Source: Amycolatopsis circi (lineage in GTDB: Bacteria; Actinomycetota; Actinomycetes; Mycobacteriales; Pseudonocardiaceae). From it: 64,000 nt of DNA. The stretch spans positions 59,946-123,945 of the forward strand of contig NZ_PQIA01000011.1 of assembly GCF_003385235.1 (NCBI RefSeq), given 5' to 3'. The notes under the pieces were generated by a model, which ran no database searches, was not told where the DNA came from, and saw only the letters and a program-made list of their open reading frames with translations. The position numbers and the translations under genes were made by a program. Shown in pieces: positions 8,213 through 15,443 of this stretch; the stretch's first letter is position 1; every line of letters starts with the position of its first letter.

Positions 8213-8808
8213 TCCGCCCCAGTCGGCTTAGGAATGTCGAAATACCCCGACAACCGCACCGCCGGCGCGTACTCGCCCTTGACCTTCACCTTTCCCGTCA
8301 CGAACATCGTCGCCACGGCAGCGTTCCCGGTCGCCATGCGGATGAAGTCCTCGACCGCCACCGTGATCGTCGTGTCCGGAGTCCGAGCCAAGTCGGTGCT
8401 CGACACGCACAGGCCGTCTTCGATGACCGTTTGGTAGCGGTCGAAATCGTCTCCGGCGGGGAAGCGCCAGGAGACCACGATGTCCACGTGCCGGGCTCGT
8501 TCCGGGCGGAAGTGTTCCGACATCCGGCGGAAGATCTCGTCCAGGAACACCGCGCGCAGCTCGTCGTGGTCGGCGATGCCTTTCAGCTGCTCGCGGGTCG
8601 CCGCGGCCACGACGTCGACCAGGGCCTGCGTGGTCAGCGAGCCGATGTCGATGCCGGCTCCGGCCGTGCCGAGCATGTGCAGCGTCTCCAGGACCTGCAC
8701 AAACTGCTCCGGCGTCAGCTTGCCCACCTCGAGGGTGCGGGCGAAACCGTTCACCGCGTGCTCACCGGGTGAGTGCGCGGCACGCATGCGCGAGCGCCAG
8801 CGGGACAC
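8209..8808 (-). CDS. SCP2-like sterol/lipid-binding domain protein
   Basis: 199 residues from GTG 8808; ATG 8787 is an alternative start. The C-terminal half (YQTVIEDGLCVSS, then VAVEDFIRMATGNAAVATMF, then VTGKVKVKGE) has the SCP-2 sterol-transfer pattern: a beta-strand core, then ATMFVTGKVKVKGEY. The N-terminal half is helical and shared with the adjacent gene at 8818. SCP2 domains bind lipids or acyl-CoA in a hydrophobic tunnel. It is a tandem paralogue of the next gene, 9 bp away, and sits beside fatty-acid genes, so a lipid-handling role is likely. Its TAG stop and that of the methyltransferase share the tetramer CTAG. Confidence 0.8.
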   Translation of the reverse strand: MSRWRSRMRAAHSPGEHAVNGFARTLEVGKLTPEQFVQVLETLHMLGTAGAGIDIGSLTTQALVDVVAAATREQLKGIADHDELRAVFLDEIFRRMSEHFRPERARHVDIVVSWRFPAGDDFDRYQTVIEDGLCVSSTDLARTPDTTITVAVEDFIRMATGNAAVATMFVTGKVKVKGEYAPAVRLSGYFDIPKPTGAD

Positions 8809-8817
8809 CGGAGCGGC

Positions 8818-9462
8818 TCAGGCCGGTCGGGGGAGGTCGAAGTGGCCGACCAACCCGGCTGCGAAGGCCAGGTCGCCCTTGACCTTCAGTTTTCCGGTCA
8901 CGAACAGGACCGCGGGCGTGGCCTGGTGGGTGATGATGCGGAAGAAGTCCACGGGCGAAAGCGTAATCGTCACGCGGGGTTTCTCGCGCATTTCGCGGGA
9001 CACAGTGCAGGTTCCGTCGGAAAGCACCGTCTCGTAGCGGTCGTAGCCGCCCTCGCCGGTGCCGCCGGACAGCCGCCAGTGCACCACCGCGCGCAGCGAC
9101 TTCGCACGGATGTGCGCTCCCATGCGCGCGAAGATCTCGTCCAGTACTCGCTCCCGCAGCGCGCGTTCGGCGACCACGGCTTCGAGTTGCGCCCGCGACG
9201 CCCGCGCGACCAGCGTGGCGAACTTCGTCGGGTCGACCTTGTCCAGCGAGAACGCCGGCACCTGCTCCGACAGCCGGACCAGAGCCGCCAGCAGCCGGTT
9301 CATATCGGATCGGCCCAGCTCACGGGGGTCGATGGCGTCCGCGACCGCGTTGACGTCGAGCGCGCTCGCGTCGACGGCTTCGGTGCGGTCCAACGCGTCC
9401 AGCAGCGCGACCCCGCGCAGGCCGGCCAGGTCAGAGCTGGTCGCCTCCGGGTTGTCGGCCAT
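8818..9462 (-). CDS. SCP2-like sterol/lipid-binding domain protein, tandem paralogue
   Basis: 214 residues. Same architecture as the downstream gene: a helical N-terminus (LSEQVPAFSLDKVDPTKFA), then an SCP-2 domain with YETVLSDGTCTVS, LSPVDFFRIITHQATPAVLF and VTGKLKVKGDLAFA. It is first in a two-gene unit transcribed away from the TetR gene at 9581; the 118-bp divergent region holds an operator-like dyad at 9494-9515. This suggests the TetR protein controls the pair. Likely function: binding or presenting acyl-CoA or isoprenoid lipids. No catalytic residues are recognisable. Confidence 0.8.
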   Translation of the reverse strand: MADNPEATSSDLAGLRGVALLDALDRTEAVDASALDVNAVADAIDPRELGRSDMNRLLAALVRLSEQVPAFSLDKVDPTKFATLVARASRAQLEAVVAERALRERVLDEIFARMGAHIRAKSLRAVVHWRLSGGTGEGGYDRYETVLSDGTCTVSREMREKPRVTITLSPVDFFRIITHQATPAVLFVTGKLKVKGDLAFAAGLVGHFDLPRPA

Positions 9463-9493
9463 CTTCCACCCCTTCCGGAACTTTCCGCCGTAA

Positions 9494-9515
9494 GGCTACC
9501 GGTGAGTAGGTAGCC
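9494..9515. promoter_or_regulatory. Probable TetR operator in the SCP2/tetR divergent region
   Basis: Inverted repeat GGCTACC-N8-GGTAGCC, also readable as CTAC-N6-GTAGG. The core CTAC-N5-AGTAGGT is shared with the perfect dyad at 12443-12464 between the FabG4-like and FadA2-like genes, suggesting one regulator acts at both places. Confidence 0.55.
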
Positions 9516-9580
9516 CGGCAAGCAACGCCACGGCCCCGGCTCCGGGTACCGTCCGTGCAGGAGAGGGAGGAAGAAACACT

Positions 9581-10240
9581 GTGCCCGACGAAGATCAGCG
9601 CCCACCCGAGCGAGCGAGACGGCTCCCGAGGGCGGTCCGTGAACGCCAGATCCTGGACGCCGCGGTGCAGGTGTTCTCCCAGCACGGCTACCACTCCGCG
9701 TCGATGGACGAGATCTCCGAGGTCGCGGGCGTCTCCAAGCCGATGATCTACACCTACCTCGGCTCGAAGGAAGACCTCTTCGGCAAGAGCATCCAGCGCG
9801 AAGCGACCCGCCTGCTGGAGGCGATCCAGGCCGGCGTGCAGCCCGACCTGCCGCCGGACATGCAGCTGTGGCACGGCCTGCGCTCGTTCTACCGCTTCGT
9901 CGCCGAGTACCGCGAGTCCTGGACGGTGCTGCACCGCCAGGCGTTGACGGTCGGCGGCGGGTTCGCGGCGGAAATCACCGCGATGCGCACGCGCGCGATC
10001 GAACTGGTCGCGGCGCTCGTGGTGGCCGCGGGAACGCGCAAGGGCCTGGGCGAGCAGACGGAATTCTCCGGCCCCGGCTTGGCCGCCGCGCTGGTCGGTG
10101 CGGCGGAATCGCTGGCCGACTGGGCACTGGACCACCCGGAAATCTCCGACGGCGTGCTCGCGTCCTGGCTGATGAACCTGGTGTGGCTGGGGTTCAACGA
10201 CCTTGTGGAGGGGCTGGTCTGGAAGCCCTCAGAGGGCTGA
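9581..10240 (+). CDS. TetR/AcrR regulator of the adjacent lipid genes
   Basis: 219 residues. Helix-turn-helix at about 41-60 (SMDEISEVAGVSKPMIYTYL), followed by GSKEDLF; helical ligand domain to the C-terminus. It is divergent from the two SCP2-like genes and convergent with the MaoC gene, overlapping the latter's 3' end by 12 bp. A TetR gene in this setting (near HtdX/FabG4/FadA2-like genes) is also known from mycobacteria. The shared dyads at 9494 and 12443 support a local fatty-acid regulon with acyl-CoA or a similar lipid as ligand; that ligand is inference only. Confidence 0.9.
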   Translation: MPDEDQRPPERARRLPRAVRERQILDAAVQVFSQHGYHSASMDEISEVAGVSKPMIYTYLGSKEDLFGKSIQREATRLLEAIQAGVQPDLPPDMQLWHGLRSFYRFVAEYRESWTVLHRQALTVGGGFAAEITAMRTRAIELVAALVVAAGTRKGLGEQTEFSGPGLAAALVGAAESLADWALDHPEISDGVLASWLMNLVWLGFNDLVEGLVWKPSEG

Positions 10241-11068
10241 GATCACCCCGTCCAAATGCGGTTTCGGCTTCCGCGCGTGCCACAGCTCAAACGCCCACCC
10301 GTCGTCGGTCTGCCAGGTCGTGAAGGCCGCGCGGCCGGGCAGCAATACCGGCTGCTTGAACCGCACCGAGACGCGGTACGCATCCGGCAGCCGTCCCTCG
10401 AAGGACGCCAGCGCGTGCGCCTTCGTCCACATCCCGTGCGCGATCGCCTGCGGGAAGCCGAACAGGCGCGCGGTCAGCGGGTGCAGGTGGATCGGGTTGC
10501 GGTCGCCGGACACCTCGGCGTAGCGGCGGCCGATGTCACCCGGCACGTGCCACAGAGCGGACGGTTTCGGGGGCGTCAGCTGGGTGCGCGGGCCACTAGC
10601 GCCAGAACCTGAGCCCGTGCGGCGGAGATAAGTCGACACCTCGCTCCACACGGTGTCCGCGCCCGAGTGGACCTCGCTCACCATGTCGAACTGGCTGCCT
10701 TTTTCGTGCGGGCGCAGGTTTTCCGCGCGCACGCTCACCCGGAACGTCTCGCCGAGCAGCAGCGGACGGTGCTGCGTGATCTGGTTCTCGACGTGCACCA
10801 AGCCCAGCAGCGGGAATGGGAAACCCGGCTCGGTCATCAGCGCCATCTGCAGTCCGAAGACCAGCATGTGCGGATACGTCGCGGGCAGCTCGTCCGAAAA
10901 GCGGAATCCGCAGACTTCGTTGTAGGCCGCGACATGTGCCGGATCAACGACGACCTCGGGGCGCACCAACTCCGTGCTCGGCAGGGTCGAGCCGCCGCCT
11001 CGGCGCAGCAGGGCTTTCGGGTACAGCGTCGCCAGGCTTGGCGCGCTCGTCACTTCACGAACAGCCAT
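10229..11068 (-). CDS. MaoC-like (R)-specific enoyl-CoA/ACP hydratase, HtdX-like
   Basis: 279 residues from ATG 11068, preferred to GTG 11074 because GGGGG lies 7 bp upstream. It has a double hot-dog layout: an N-terminal hot-dog without the active-site motif (residues about 40-140), then the MaoC hydratase-2 motif YAEVSGDRNPIHLHP with catalytic Asp and His, then FPQAIAHGMW. It would hydrate trans-2-enoyl thioesters to (R)-3-hydroxyacyl thioesters. It lies directly downstream of the FabG4-like reductase gene with start and stop practically touching, and the order matches Rv0241c-Rv0242c of Mycobacterium tuberculosis, so the two enzymes should act in one fatty-acid cycle. Confidence 0.9.
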   Translation of the reverse strand: MAVREVTSAPSLATLYPKALLRRGGGSTLPSTELVRPEVVVDPAHVAAYNEVCGFRFSDELPATYPHMLVFGLQMALMTEPGFPFPLLGLVHVENQITQHRPLLLGETFRVSVRAENLRPHEKGSQFDMVSEVHSGADTVWSEVSTYLRRTGSGSGASGPRTQLTPPKPSALWHVPGDIGRRYAEVSGDRNPIHLHPLTARLFGFPQAIAHGMWTKAHALASFEGRLPDAYRVSVRFKQPVLLPGRAAFTTWQTDDGWAFELWHARKPKPHLDGVISAL

Positions 11069-11070
11069 CC

Positions 11071-12405
11071 TCACGCCCCCAGCAGCGCCTGGCCGCACAC
11101 GCGGACCAGGTTCCCGTTGACCGCGGCCGACGCCGGATTGGCGTACCAGGCAATGGTTTCCGCGACGTCCACCGGCAGCCCGCCCTGACCGAGACTCGAC
11201 AGCCGCCGTCCGGCCTCGCGGATGAACAGCGGGACCGCGGCGGTCATCTTGGTCTCGATGAATCCGGGCGCGACCGCGTTGATCGTGCCGCCGTACTCCG
11301 CGAGTTGCGGCGCGCCGACGTTCACCATCCCGATCACGCCCGCCTTCGACGTCGCGTAGTTCGTCTGGCCGACATTGCCCGCGATGCCGGCAATGGACGA
11401 AACCCCGATGATACGGCCGTTTTCGCGCAGGATCTTGTCACCGAGAAGCTTGTCGTTCACCGCGAGCTGCGCGGCGAGGTTCACCGAGATCACCGAATCC
11501 CAGCCGCCCTCGGTCATGTTGCCGAGCGTCTTGTCGCGGGTGATACCGGCGTTGTGCACCACGATGTCCACGCCGCCGTGGCGGGAAGTCAGGTACTCGG
11601 CCAGCTTCGCGGGCGCGTCCGCGGCGGTGATGTCCAGCTGCAGCGCCGAACCGCCGATTCGATTGGCCACAGTGGACAGATCGCCGCCCTGCGCGGGGAT
11701 GTCCAGCGCGACCACGTGCGCGCCGTCGCGGGCGAGCGTTTCGGCGATCGCCTCGCCGATGCCGCGCGACGCACCGGTGACCAGCGCGACCTTGCCGTCC
11801 AGCGGCTTTTCCCAGTTCTCCGGGGTGGGCGCGGTCTTCGCGTTCGTGCCGACGCGGATGACCTGGCCGTCCACGAACGCCGACTTCGCCGACAGCAGGA
11901 ACCGCAGCGTCGACTCGGCCGCGTCCTCAGCTCCCTCGGCGACGTACACCAGCTGCGCCGTCGCGCCGCGCTTGAGTTCCTTGCCGACCGAGCGGACGAA
12001 CCCTTCCAGCGCGCGCTGCGCGATCCGCTCACGGCCCTCGGCCAGCTCCGGCGGCGTGCCGAGCACGACCACCCGACCCGATGAACCCACCTTGCGGATC
12101 ACCGGGTGGAAGAACCGGTAGACCTCACGCAGCTGTCCCGGATCCTTCACGCCGGTGGCGTCGAAAACCAGCGCCGCGTGCCGGTCGGCGGGCGCGCTGA
12201 TTACCTCGATGCCCGCTTCGGTGAGCTGCGCCCGGACGGTTTTCTCCAGCCGTCCGCCCGGCGCGGCGCCGAGAAGTGCGGGACCCTCGAGTGCGGGTTG
12301 GCCGGGACGGTACCGGCGCAACGTCGCGGGGTTGGGCAGGCCGAGCTTCGGCACCACGAACTTCCCCAGCGGGGTCTTAGTGAACTGCTGGTACCTGTCC
12401 GCCAT
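11071..12405 (-). CDS. fabG: High-molecular-weight 3-oxoacyl-(ACP) reductase, FabG4-like
   Basis: 444 residues from ATG 12405 (GGGAGG 6 bp upstream). Two-domain HMwFabG: residues 1-200 form a flavodoxin-like domain without cofactor motif, residues about 205-444 form the SDR domain with TGASRGIG (210-217), HNAG, Ser of VSSIAG and YATSK (Tyr350, Lys354). It reduces 3-oxoacyl thioesters to the 3-hydroxy form, preferring NADH in known homologues. Gene order HtdX-FabG4 divergent from FadA2 matches Rv0241c-Rv0242c/Rv0243. Control is probably through the perfect dyad at 12443-12464 between it and the thiolase gene. Confidence 0.92.
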   Translation of the reverse strand: MADRYQQFTKTPLGKFVVPKLGLPNPATLRRYRPGQPALEGPALLGAAPGGRLEKTVRAQLTEAGIEVISAPADRHAALVFDATGVKDPGQLREVYRFFHPVIRKVGSSGRVVVLGTPPELAEGRERIAQRALEGFVRSVGKELKRGATAQLVYVAEGAEDAAESTLRFLLSAKSAFVDGQVIRVGTNAKTAPTPENWEKPLDGKVALVTGASRGIGEAIAETLARDGAHVVALDIPAQGGDLSTVANRIGGSALQLDITAADAPAKLAEYLTSRHGGVDIVVHNAGITRDKTLGNMTEGGWDSVISVNLAAQLAVNDKLLGDKILRENGRIIGVSSIAGIAGNVGQTNYATSKAGVIGMVNVGAPQLAEYGGTINAVAPGFIETKMTAAVPLFIREAGRRLSSLGQGGLPVDVAETIAWYANPASAAVNGNLVRVCGQALLGA

Positions 12406-12442
12406 CACGTGCCTCCCGTGCAGTCTGCGTCACGTCGCAGTC

Positions 12443-12464
12443 TAACCTACTCGCTAGTAGGTTA
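12443..12464. promoter_or_regulatory. Operator dyad between the FabG4-like and thiolase genes
   Basis: Perfect 9-bp arms TAACCTACT and AGTAGGTTA around CGCT, midway in the 95-bp divergent region. A regulator bound here could control both directions at once. The core matches the dyad in front of the TetR gene at 9581. Confidence 0.7.
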
Positions 12465-12500
12465 CAGTGTGAAAGGCACGACTCCAGAGAGGTGGACGGC

Positions 12501-13790
12501 ATGGCGACCAGGAAAACCGCGGCGGTACGCAAGGTCGCGATCGTCGGCGGGAACCGGATCCCCTTCGCGCGGTCGAACGGCCCGTACTCCCGGGCCTCGA
12601 ACCAGGACATGTTCACCGCCGCGCTGGACGGTCTGGTCAGCCGGTTTTCGCTGCAGGGCGAGGTGATCGGCGAGGTCGCCGCCGGCGCGGTGCTCAAGCA
12701 CTCCAAGGACTTCAACCTCGCCCGCGAAAGCGTGCTGGGCAGCAAGCTCTCGCCCGCGACGGCCGCGTCGGACGTGCAGATGGCGTGCGGCACCGGATTG
12801 CAGGCAGTCATCAACGTCGCCCACAAGATCGCGCTCGGGGAAATCGATTCGGCGATCGCGGGCGGCGTGGACACCACGAGTGACGCCCCGCTGGCGGTGA
12901 ACGCCGACCTGCGGCAGATCCTCGTGCAGCTCAACGCGGCGAAGACGCTCGCCGACCGGCTCAAGCTGGTCGCGAAGCTCCGGCCGGGCCACATCGTGCC
13001 GGAAATCCCGCGCAACGCCGAACCGCGCACCGGCTTGTCGATGGGGGAGCACGCCGCGCTCACCGCGCAGGTCTGGGACGTCACCCGCGAGGCGCAGGAC
13101 GAGCTGGCCGCGGCCAGTCACCGCAACCTCGCCGCCGCCTACGACCGCGGGTTCTTCGACGACCTGGTCACGCCGTTCCTCAAGCTCGCCCGCGACCAGA
13201 ACCTCCGCCCGGACTCCTCGGTCGAAAAGCTCGCCAAGCTCAAGCCGGTCTACGGCGGCCCGGACGGCACCATGACGGCGGGCAACTCGACGCCGCTCAC
13301 CGACGGCGCTTCGACCGTCCTGCTTGCGACCGAGCAGTGGGCGAAGGCGCACAATCTGCCGGTGCTGGCGTACCTGACGTTCAGCCAGACCGCCGCAGTC
13401 GATTACGTGCACGGCGACGAGGGCCTGCTGATGGCTCCGGCGTACGCGGTGCCGCGGATGCTTGAGCGCGCCGGATTGACGTTGCAGGACTTCGACTTCT
13501 ACGAAATCCACGAGGCGTTCGCGTCGCAGGTGCTCGCCACGCTCAAGGCGTGGGAGGACCCGGCGTTCGCCAAGGAAAAGCTCGGCCTCGACGCGCCGCT
13601 CGGCTCGATCGACCGCACCAAGCTCAACGTGAACGGCTCCTCGCTGGCGGCCGGGCACCCGTTCGCCGCGACCGGCGGCCGGATCGTCGCGACGCTCGCG
13701 AAACTGCTGAACGAGAAGGGCTCCGGGCGCGGCCTGATCTCCATCTGCGCGGCTGGCGGCCAGGGCGTCACCGCGATCCTGGAGAAGTAG
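12501..13790 (+). CDS. fadA: Acetyl-CoA C-acyltransferase, FadA2-like
   Basis: 429 residues from ATG 12501, with GAGAGG 8 bp upstream. Thiolase motifs: nucleophile Cys96 in QMACGTGLQA, the GHPFAATGGR His motif near 385 and ICAAGGQG with the second Cys near 417; EIHEAFASQ carries the NEAF-like element. It cleaves 3-oxoacyl-CoA with CoA, or condenses acetyl-CoA in reverse. It is divergent from fabG4-htdX and shares their control dyad; the arrangement mirrors Rv0243. It ends 6 bp before a palindromic repeat that probably terminates it and the convergent DoxX gene. Confidence 0.93.
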   Translation: MATRKTAAVRKVAIVGGNRIPFARSNGPYSRASNQDMFTAALDGLVSRFSLQGEVIGEVAAGAVLKHSKDFNLARESVLGSKLSPATAASDVQMACGTGLQAVINVAHKIALGEIDSAIAGGVDTTSDAPLAVNADLRQILVQLNAAKTLADRLKLVAKLRPGHIVPEIPRNAEPRTGLSMGEHAALTAQVWDVTREAQDELAAASHRNLAAAYDRGFFDDLVTPFLKLARDQNLRPDSSVEKLAKLKPVYGGPDGTMTAGNSTPLTDGASTVLLATEQWAKAHNLPVLAYLTFSQTAAVDYVHGDEGLLMAPAYAVPRMLERAGLTLQDFDFYEIHEAFASQVLATLKAWEDPAFAKEKLGLDAPLGSIDRTKLNVNGSSLAAGHPFAATGGRIVATLAKLLNEKGSGRGLISICAAGGQGVTAILEK

Positions 13791-13796
13791 GCCAAG

Positions 13797-13851
13797 GTCC
13801 GTGAGGGGAACCCTGAGGGAATCAGAGTCCCTCAGGGTTCCCCTCACGGAC
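13797..13851. repeat. Palindromic intergenic repeat, type A, copy 1
   Basis: 55 bp with perfect 24-bp arms beginning GTCCGTGAGGGGAACCCTGA. It lies between two convergent genes and can form a long hairpin on either strand, so it probably serves as a bidirectional terminator. One of seven related copies in the window. Confidence 0.9.
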
Positions 13852-13862
13852 GTTTAGCCAAG

Positions 13863-14369
13863 TCAGTCGGTGAGCGACTTTTCGGCACGCTTGGCCAGTT
13901 TGTCGGCGCGCTTGCCCGCCTTCTTCGCCCCGCGCCGGGCCCGCCAGCCCAGCGACGGCTTGCCCGCCGTGTCGCCCGCGGCCAGCAGCAACCCGCCAGC
14001 GAGCGACGCGTTCTTGAAGAACTGGATCTGCTGGGCCTGCTTCTCGCCCGGATCGGTCAGCTGCCAGAACCGGTGCGAGGCCAGCGTCGTCGGCACCAGC
14101 GACCCGAGCAGCGCCACCGCCGCCAGCCGCGGGGCCTTGCCGCTCGCCAGCGCGAGCCCGGCCCCGATCTTGACCGCCGCGTCGATCCGCACCAGCGTGG
14201 CCGGATCACGGGGGACCTGGTCCGGAACCAGGCCCTCGACCTTGTCGAAGGTCTCGGTGAGGAACGGCTCGGCCGCCTTCGCGTGGCCCTGGGTGTCGCG
14301 CAGGGCACCGATGCCGCCGAACACGAAGATCGACGCGAGCAGTGGACGTGCCACCCGGCGCAGTATCAC
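13863..14369 (-). CDS. DoxX family membrane protein
   Basis: 168 residues from GTG 14369 (GAGAGG 7 bp upstream). DoxX pattern: RRVARPLLASIFVFGGIGAL as the first membrane helix, then a helix around VRIDAAVKIGAGLALASGK, LAAVALLGSLVPTTLASHRFW, and NASLAGGLLLAAGD. The C-terminal 35 residues are strongly basic (GAKKAGKRADKLAKRAEKS) and should stay in the cytoplasm. DoxX proteins are small quinone-linked or thiosulfate-oxidation-related membrane proteins; in actinobacteria one works with superoxide dismutase and SseA in the oxidative stress response. The specific role here is unknown. Confidence 0.85.
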   Translation of the reverse strand: MILRRVARPLLASIFVFGGIGALRDTQGHAKAAEPFLTETFDKVEGLVPDQVPRDPATLVRIDAAVKIGAGLALASGKAPRLAAVALLGSLVPTTLASHRFWQLTDPGEKQAQQIQFFKNASLAGGLLLAAGDTAGKPSLGWRARRGAKKAGKRADKLAKRAEKSLTD

Positions 14370-14448
14370 GGTCTCGCCTCTCTGGTCTGGAATCCCTGTA
14401 GAAGAACCTACAACCGGGATTGCCCGCCACGCCGCCCGCCGAACCGAG

Positions 14449-14504
14449 CTAGCGATACCTAGCTGAATATTGCTCTGACCCTAGATTTGCTTAGACAGCT
14501 CTAG
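14449..14504. repeat. CTAG-rich A+T patch 1
   Basis: Four CTAG tetramers (14449, 14459, 14481, 14501) in 56 bp that are markedly A+T-richer than the surroundings. It includes CTAGCTGAATAT at 14459, related to copies at 15387 and 16651. It lies in the doxX/merR divergent region, upstream of the merR promoter. Confidence 0.6.
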
Positions 14505-14516
14505 CGGGCTGCGGGC

Positions 14517-14547
14517 TTGACCTTGACGCTGCGTCAACCTCTACCGT
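14517..14547 (+). promoter_or_regulatory. MerR-type promoter and operator
   Basis: A -35 box TTGACC (14517-14522) and a -10-like TACCGT (14542-14547) are separated by 19 bp, the long spacer typical of MerR-activated promoters. Inside the spacer lies a perfect dyad TTGACGC-T-GCGTCAA (14523-14537). Transcription would start near the GTG at 14555, so the mRNA may be leaderless. Confidence 0.75.
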
Positions 14548-14554
14548 CGAAGCC

Positions 14555-15313
14555 GTGGTCAGGAAGGAATGGTCGATCCAGGACATCGCCCGGTCCGCGG
14601 GCACGACGAGCCGGACCCTGCGGCATTACGACGCCGTCGGGCTCCTGCCGCCGACGCGGATCGGCGGCAACGGCTACCGCTACTACGACGAGAACTCACT
14701 CGTCCGGTTGCAGCGGATCCTGCTGTTGCGGGACCTGGGCTTGGGTCTGCCCGCCATCGCCGAGGTGCTCGACGGCCAACGCGACGGCGTCGCGGCGCTC
14801 GAAACGCACCTCGTGCTGCTGAAACAAGAGCAGCAGCGGATCGGGCGGCAGATCGATTCCGTGCGGACCACGCTTCGAAAACTGAAAGGAGGTGAACAAC
14901 TGATGGCAGAGGAAATGTTCGACGGGTTCGACCACACCCAGTACCAGGAAGAGGTCACCCAACGCTGGGGCGCCGACGCCTACCGCAAGGGCGACCAGTG
15001 GTGGCGGTCGCTGACCGAGGACGACAAGAAGGCCTTCCAGCAGGAACAGCTGGACATCTCGGCGGCGTTCGGAGCCGCGCGCAAGAGCGGGTACGACGCT
15101 GGTTCGGACGAGACGCAAGCGGTCACCGCGCGGCTGTACGCCTGGCTGCGACCGGCTGCTGGGACCGTCTCGAAGGGCTACTTCGCCGGTCTCGGACAGC
15201 TGTATGTCGACGACCCGCGGTACGGCTCGTACGACGAGAAGCACGGCCCCGGCACGGCCGAGTACATCCGCGACGCGATGAAGATCTACGCGGAACGGAA
15301 CCTGACGGACTAA
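14555..15313 (+). CDS. TipA-like MerR regulator with TipAS drug-binding domain
   Basis: 252 residues. MerR helix-turn-helix at about 8-30 (IQDIARSAGTTSRTLRHYD), dimerisation coiled coil at about 75-112, then a TipAS-type C-terminal domain (FDHTQYQEEVTQRWG, YDAGSDETQAVTARLYAWLR, YFAGLGQLYVDDPRY). In Streptomyces TipAL this domain binds thiopeptide and other drugs and activates its own promoter. The promoter upstream has the right 19-bp spacer and dyad. Inside the gene a near-perfect Shine-Dalgarno precedes the in-frame Met117, so a free C-terminal domain (136 residues) is probably made too, as for TipAS. The GTG start has no leader Shine-Dalgarno. Confidence 0.92.
   Translation: MVRKEWSIQDIARSAGTTSRTLRHYDAVGLLPPTRIGGNGYRYYDENSLVRLQRILLLRDLGLGLPAIAEVLDGQRDGVAALETHLVLLKQEQQRIGRQIDSVRTTLRKLKGGEQLMAEEMFDGFDHTQYQEEVTQRWGADAYRKGDQWWRSLTEDDKKAFQQEQLDISAAFGAARKSGYDAGSDETQAVTARLYAWLRPAAGTVSKGYFAGLGQLYVDDPRYGSYDEKHGPGTAEYIRDAMKIYAERNLTD
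14885..14905 (+). promoter_or_regulatory. Internal ribosome binding site and start for a TipAS-like product
   Basis: AAAGGAGGTGA at 14885-14895 is an almost complete anti-16S match, 7-10 bp before in-frame ATG 14903 (Met117 of the MerR protein). Internal initiation here would give the ligand-binding domain alone (14903-15313, 136 residues). It is one of the strongest ribosome binding sites in the window, although it lies inside a gene. Confidence 0.75.
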
Positions 15314-15374
15314 CGCTCCGTCAGAAGGTGCGCTGGGGGTAAGGATGGACGGGGCTGCAGACCCGCCCATCCTT
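15302..15374 (+). terminator. Two hairpins at the end of the MerR gene
   Basis: CTGACGGA/TCCGTCAG (15302-15309 with 15317-15324) spans the stop codon. AAGGATGG-CGGG/CCCG-CCATCCTT (15341-15374, one mismatch) follows. There is no long T-run, as usual in this group. Confidence 0.6.
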
Positions 15375-15386
15375 CGGCGACACGCA

Positions 15387-15437
15387 CTAGCTGTATATGC
15401 GCGAATATCGGGCTAGCTCTAGATACCTCGATACGGT
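15387..15437. repeat. CTAG-rich A+T patch 2, in front of the AAA ATPase gene
   Basis: CTAG at 15387, 15413 and 15419 with CTAGCTGTATATGCG at 15387 and CTAGATACC at 15419. It reaches to within 10 bp of the GTG start, so it overlaps the expected promoter of the AAA ATPase gene. Confidence 0.6.
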
Positions 15438-15443
15438 GACAGA

